Shown: one piece after another, positions 25,634 through 25,962 of the stretch
Numbering within the stretch: position 1 is the stretch's first letter
Layout of the letters: each line of letters begins with the position of its first letter
Assembly (NCBI GenBank): GCA_016936695.1
Contig: JAFGXK010000019.1
Coordinates: forward strand, 1 to 25,962
DNA length: 25,962 bases
Reading direction: 5' to 3'
Source of the DNA: Bacteroidales bacterium
Lineage (GTDB): Bacteria > Bacteroidota > Bacteroidia > Bacteroidales > VadinHA17
Position numbers and translations under genes: made by a program
Notes under the pieces: model-generated
The model's database searches: none
Seen by the model: only the letters and a program-made list of their open reading frames with translations
Told to the model about the DNA's origin: nothing

Positions 25634-25954
25634 ATGGATCCATCTGAACAGCTTGAAATAGAAACAAGAATAGCAGGAGTTCTCAAGAGCATTTTTGACC
25701 CTGAGATACCTGTTAACATATACGATCTTGGCCTTATATATAATGTTGAGATCGATGATGACCATGTGGCTCACATTACCATGACACTGACAGCGCCAAA
25801 CTGTCCGATGGCCGACAGCCTGATTGAGGAAGTGAAGTACAAGGTATCGGGCACCAGGGGGGTGAAGGATTGTGACCTGAAGCTGACTTTCAATCCGCCA
25901 TGGGATAAGAGTATGCTCAGCGATGAGGCGAAACTGGAGCTTGGATTCCTTTAA
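25634..25954 (+). CDS. sufT: SufT/MIP18-family (DUF59) Fe-S assembly protein
   Basis: 106 residues of the MIP18/DUF59 family. Diagnostic segments are FDPEIPVNIYDLGLIY (about 21-36) and TLTAPNCPMADSLIEEV (about 52-68), with the family cysteine at about 57; VKDCDLKLTFNPPWD closes the domain. Family members help mature Fe-S proteins and are often found at the end of suf operons, which fits here. It is separated from sufE by 175 nt, nearly all heptad array, so its co-expression with the operon is less certain than for the other genes. The ATG follows the array by 3 nt, leaving no room for a normal ribosome-binding site outside the repeat. Confidence 0.92.
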   Translation: MDPSEQLEIETRIAGVLKSIFDPEIPVNIYDLGLIYNVEIDDDHVAHITMTLTAPNCPMADSLIEEVKYKVSGTRGVKDCDLKLTFNPPWDKSMLSDEAKLELGFL

Positions 25955-25962
25955 TCTGCTGC

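Noticed and set aside
25409..25774. 121-codon minus-strand open frame with LLVAGCWLLVAGCW
   Set aside because: It is generated by the 7-nt repeats and overlaps the sufT-like gene in antisense; no start region or family support.

Overview
The window looks like chromosomal DNA from a Bacteroidota bacterium, most likely Bacteroidales-like and possibly uncultured. Support comes from the fused LpxC-FabZ enzyme next to lpxD and lpxA, matches to the Bacteroidota -7 promoter motif (TAnnTTTG), a sufBCDSE-sufT cluster, an ABC permease fused to an M1-like ectodomain, and TPR/LuxR one-component regulators. No phage, plasmid, insertion sequence, CRISPR array, tRNA or rRNA was seen.

Layout. (1) 1-5176, minus strand: an exporter-like operon with an ABC ATPase, a giant permease carrying a degenerate M1 peptidase-like ectodomain, and a TolC-type outer-membrane protein cut by the window edge. 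(2) 5371-9911, plus strand: an HD-domain phosphohydrolase followed tightly by lpxD, lpxC-fabZ and lpxA, the early lipid A pathway plus the fatty acid dehydratase that supplies its acyl chains. (3) 9916-12999, minus strand: a MuiA-like secreted protein, a YccF-like membrane protein and thiL. (4) 13234-17585, minus strand: an accessory envelope/regulatory block with a TPR-transmembrane-LuxR regulator, a stand-alone LuxR helix-turn-helix protein, a LamG-like/OmpA protein and an unrecognised secreted protein, with several inverted repeats. (5) 17837-19532, minus strand: an ion-transporter superfamily (NhaD/citrate/ArsB-like) antiporter preceded by a 69-codon miniature copy that joins its first membrane segment to its C-terminal tail. 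(6) 19533-20171: a gene-free stretch with G/C-rich hairpins, a 29-bp direct repeat and two promoter-like motifs. (7) 20172-25954, plus strand: the SUF iron-sulfur operon sufB-C-D-S-E, then a sufT-like MIP18 gene, interrupted after sufE by 31 consecutive heptanucleotides.

Most of the window is housekeeping: lipid A synthesis, thiamine diphosphate synthesis and Fe-S assembly. The points most worth a second look are the miniature transporter paralogue, whose differences from the parent are largely synonymous; the TPR/LuxR regulator whose only plausible signal-peptide start is ACG; the in-phase heptad array that runs into the end of sufE; and the permease whose peptidase motif is gone but which gained a golvesin-like C-terminal domain. 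No named novel defence or biosynthetic system was found.
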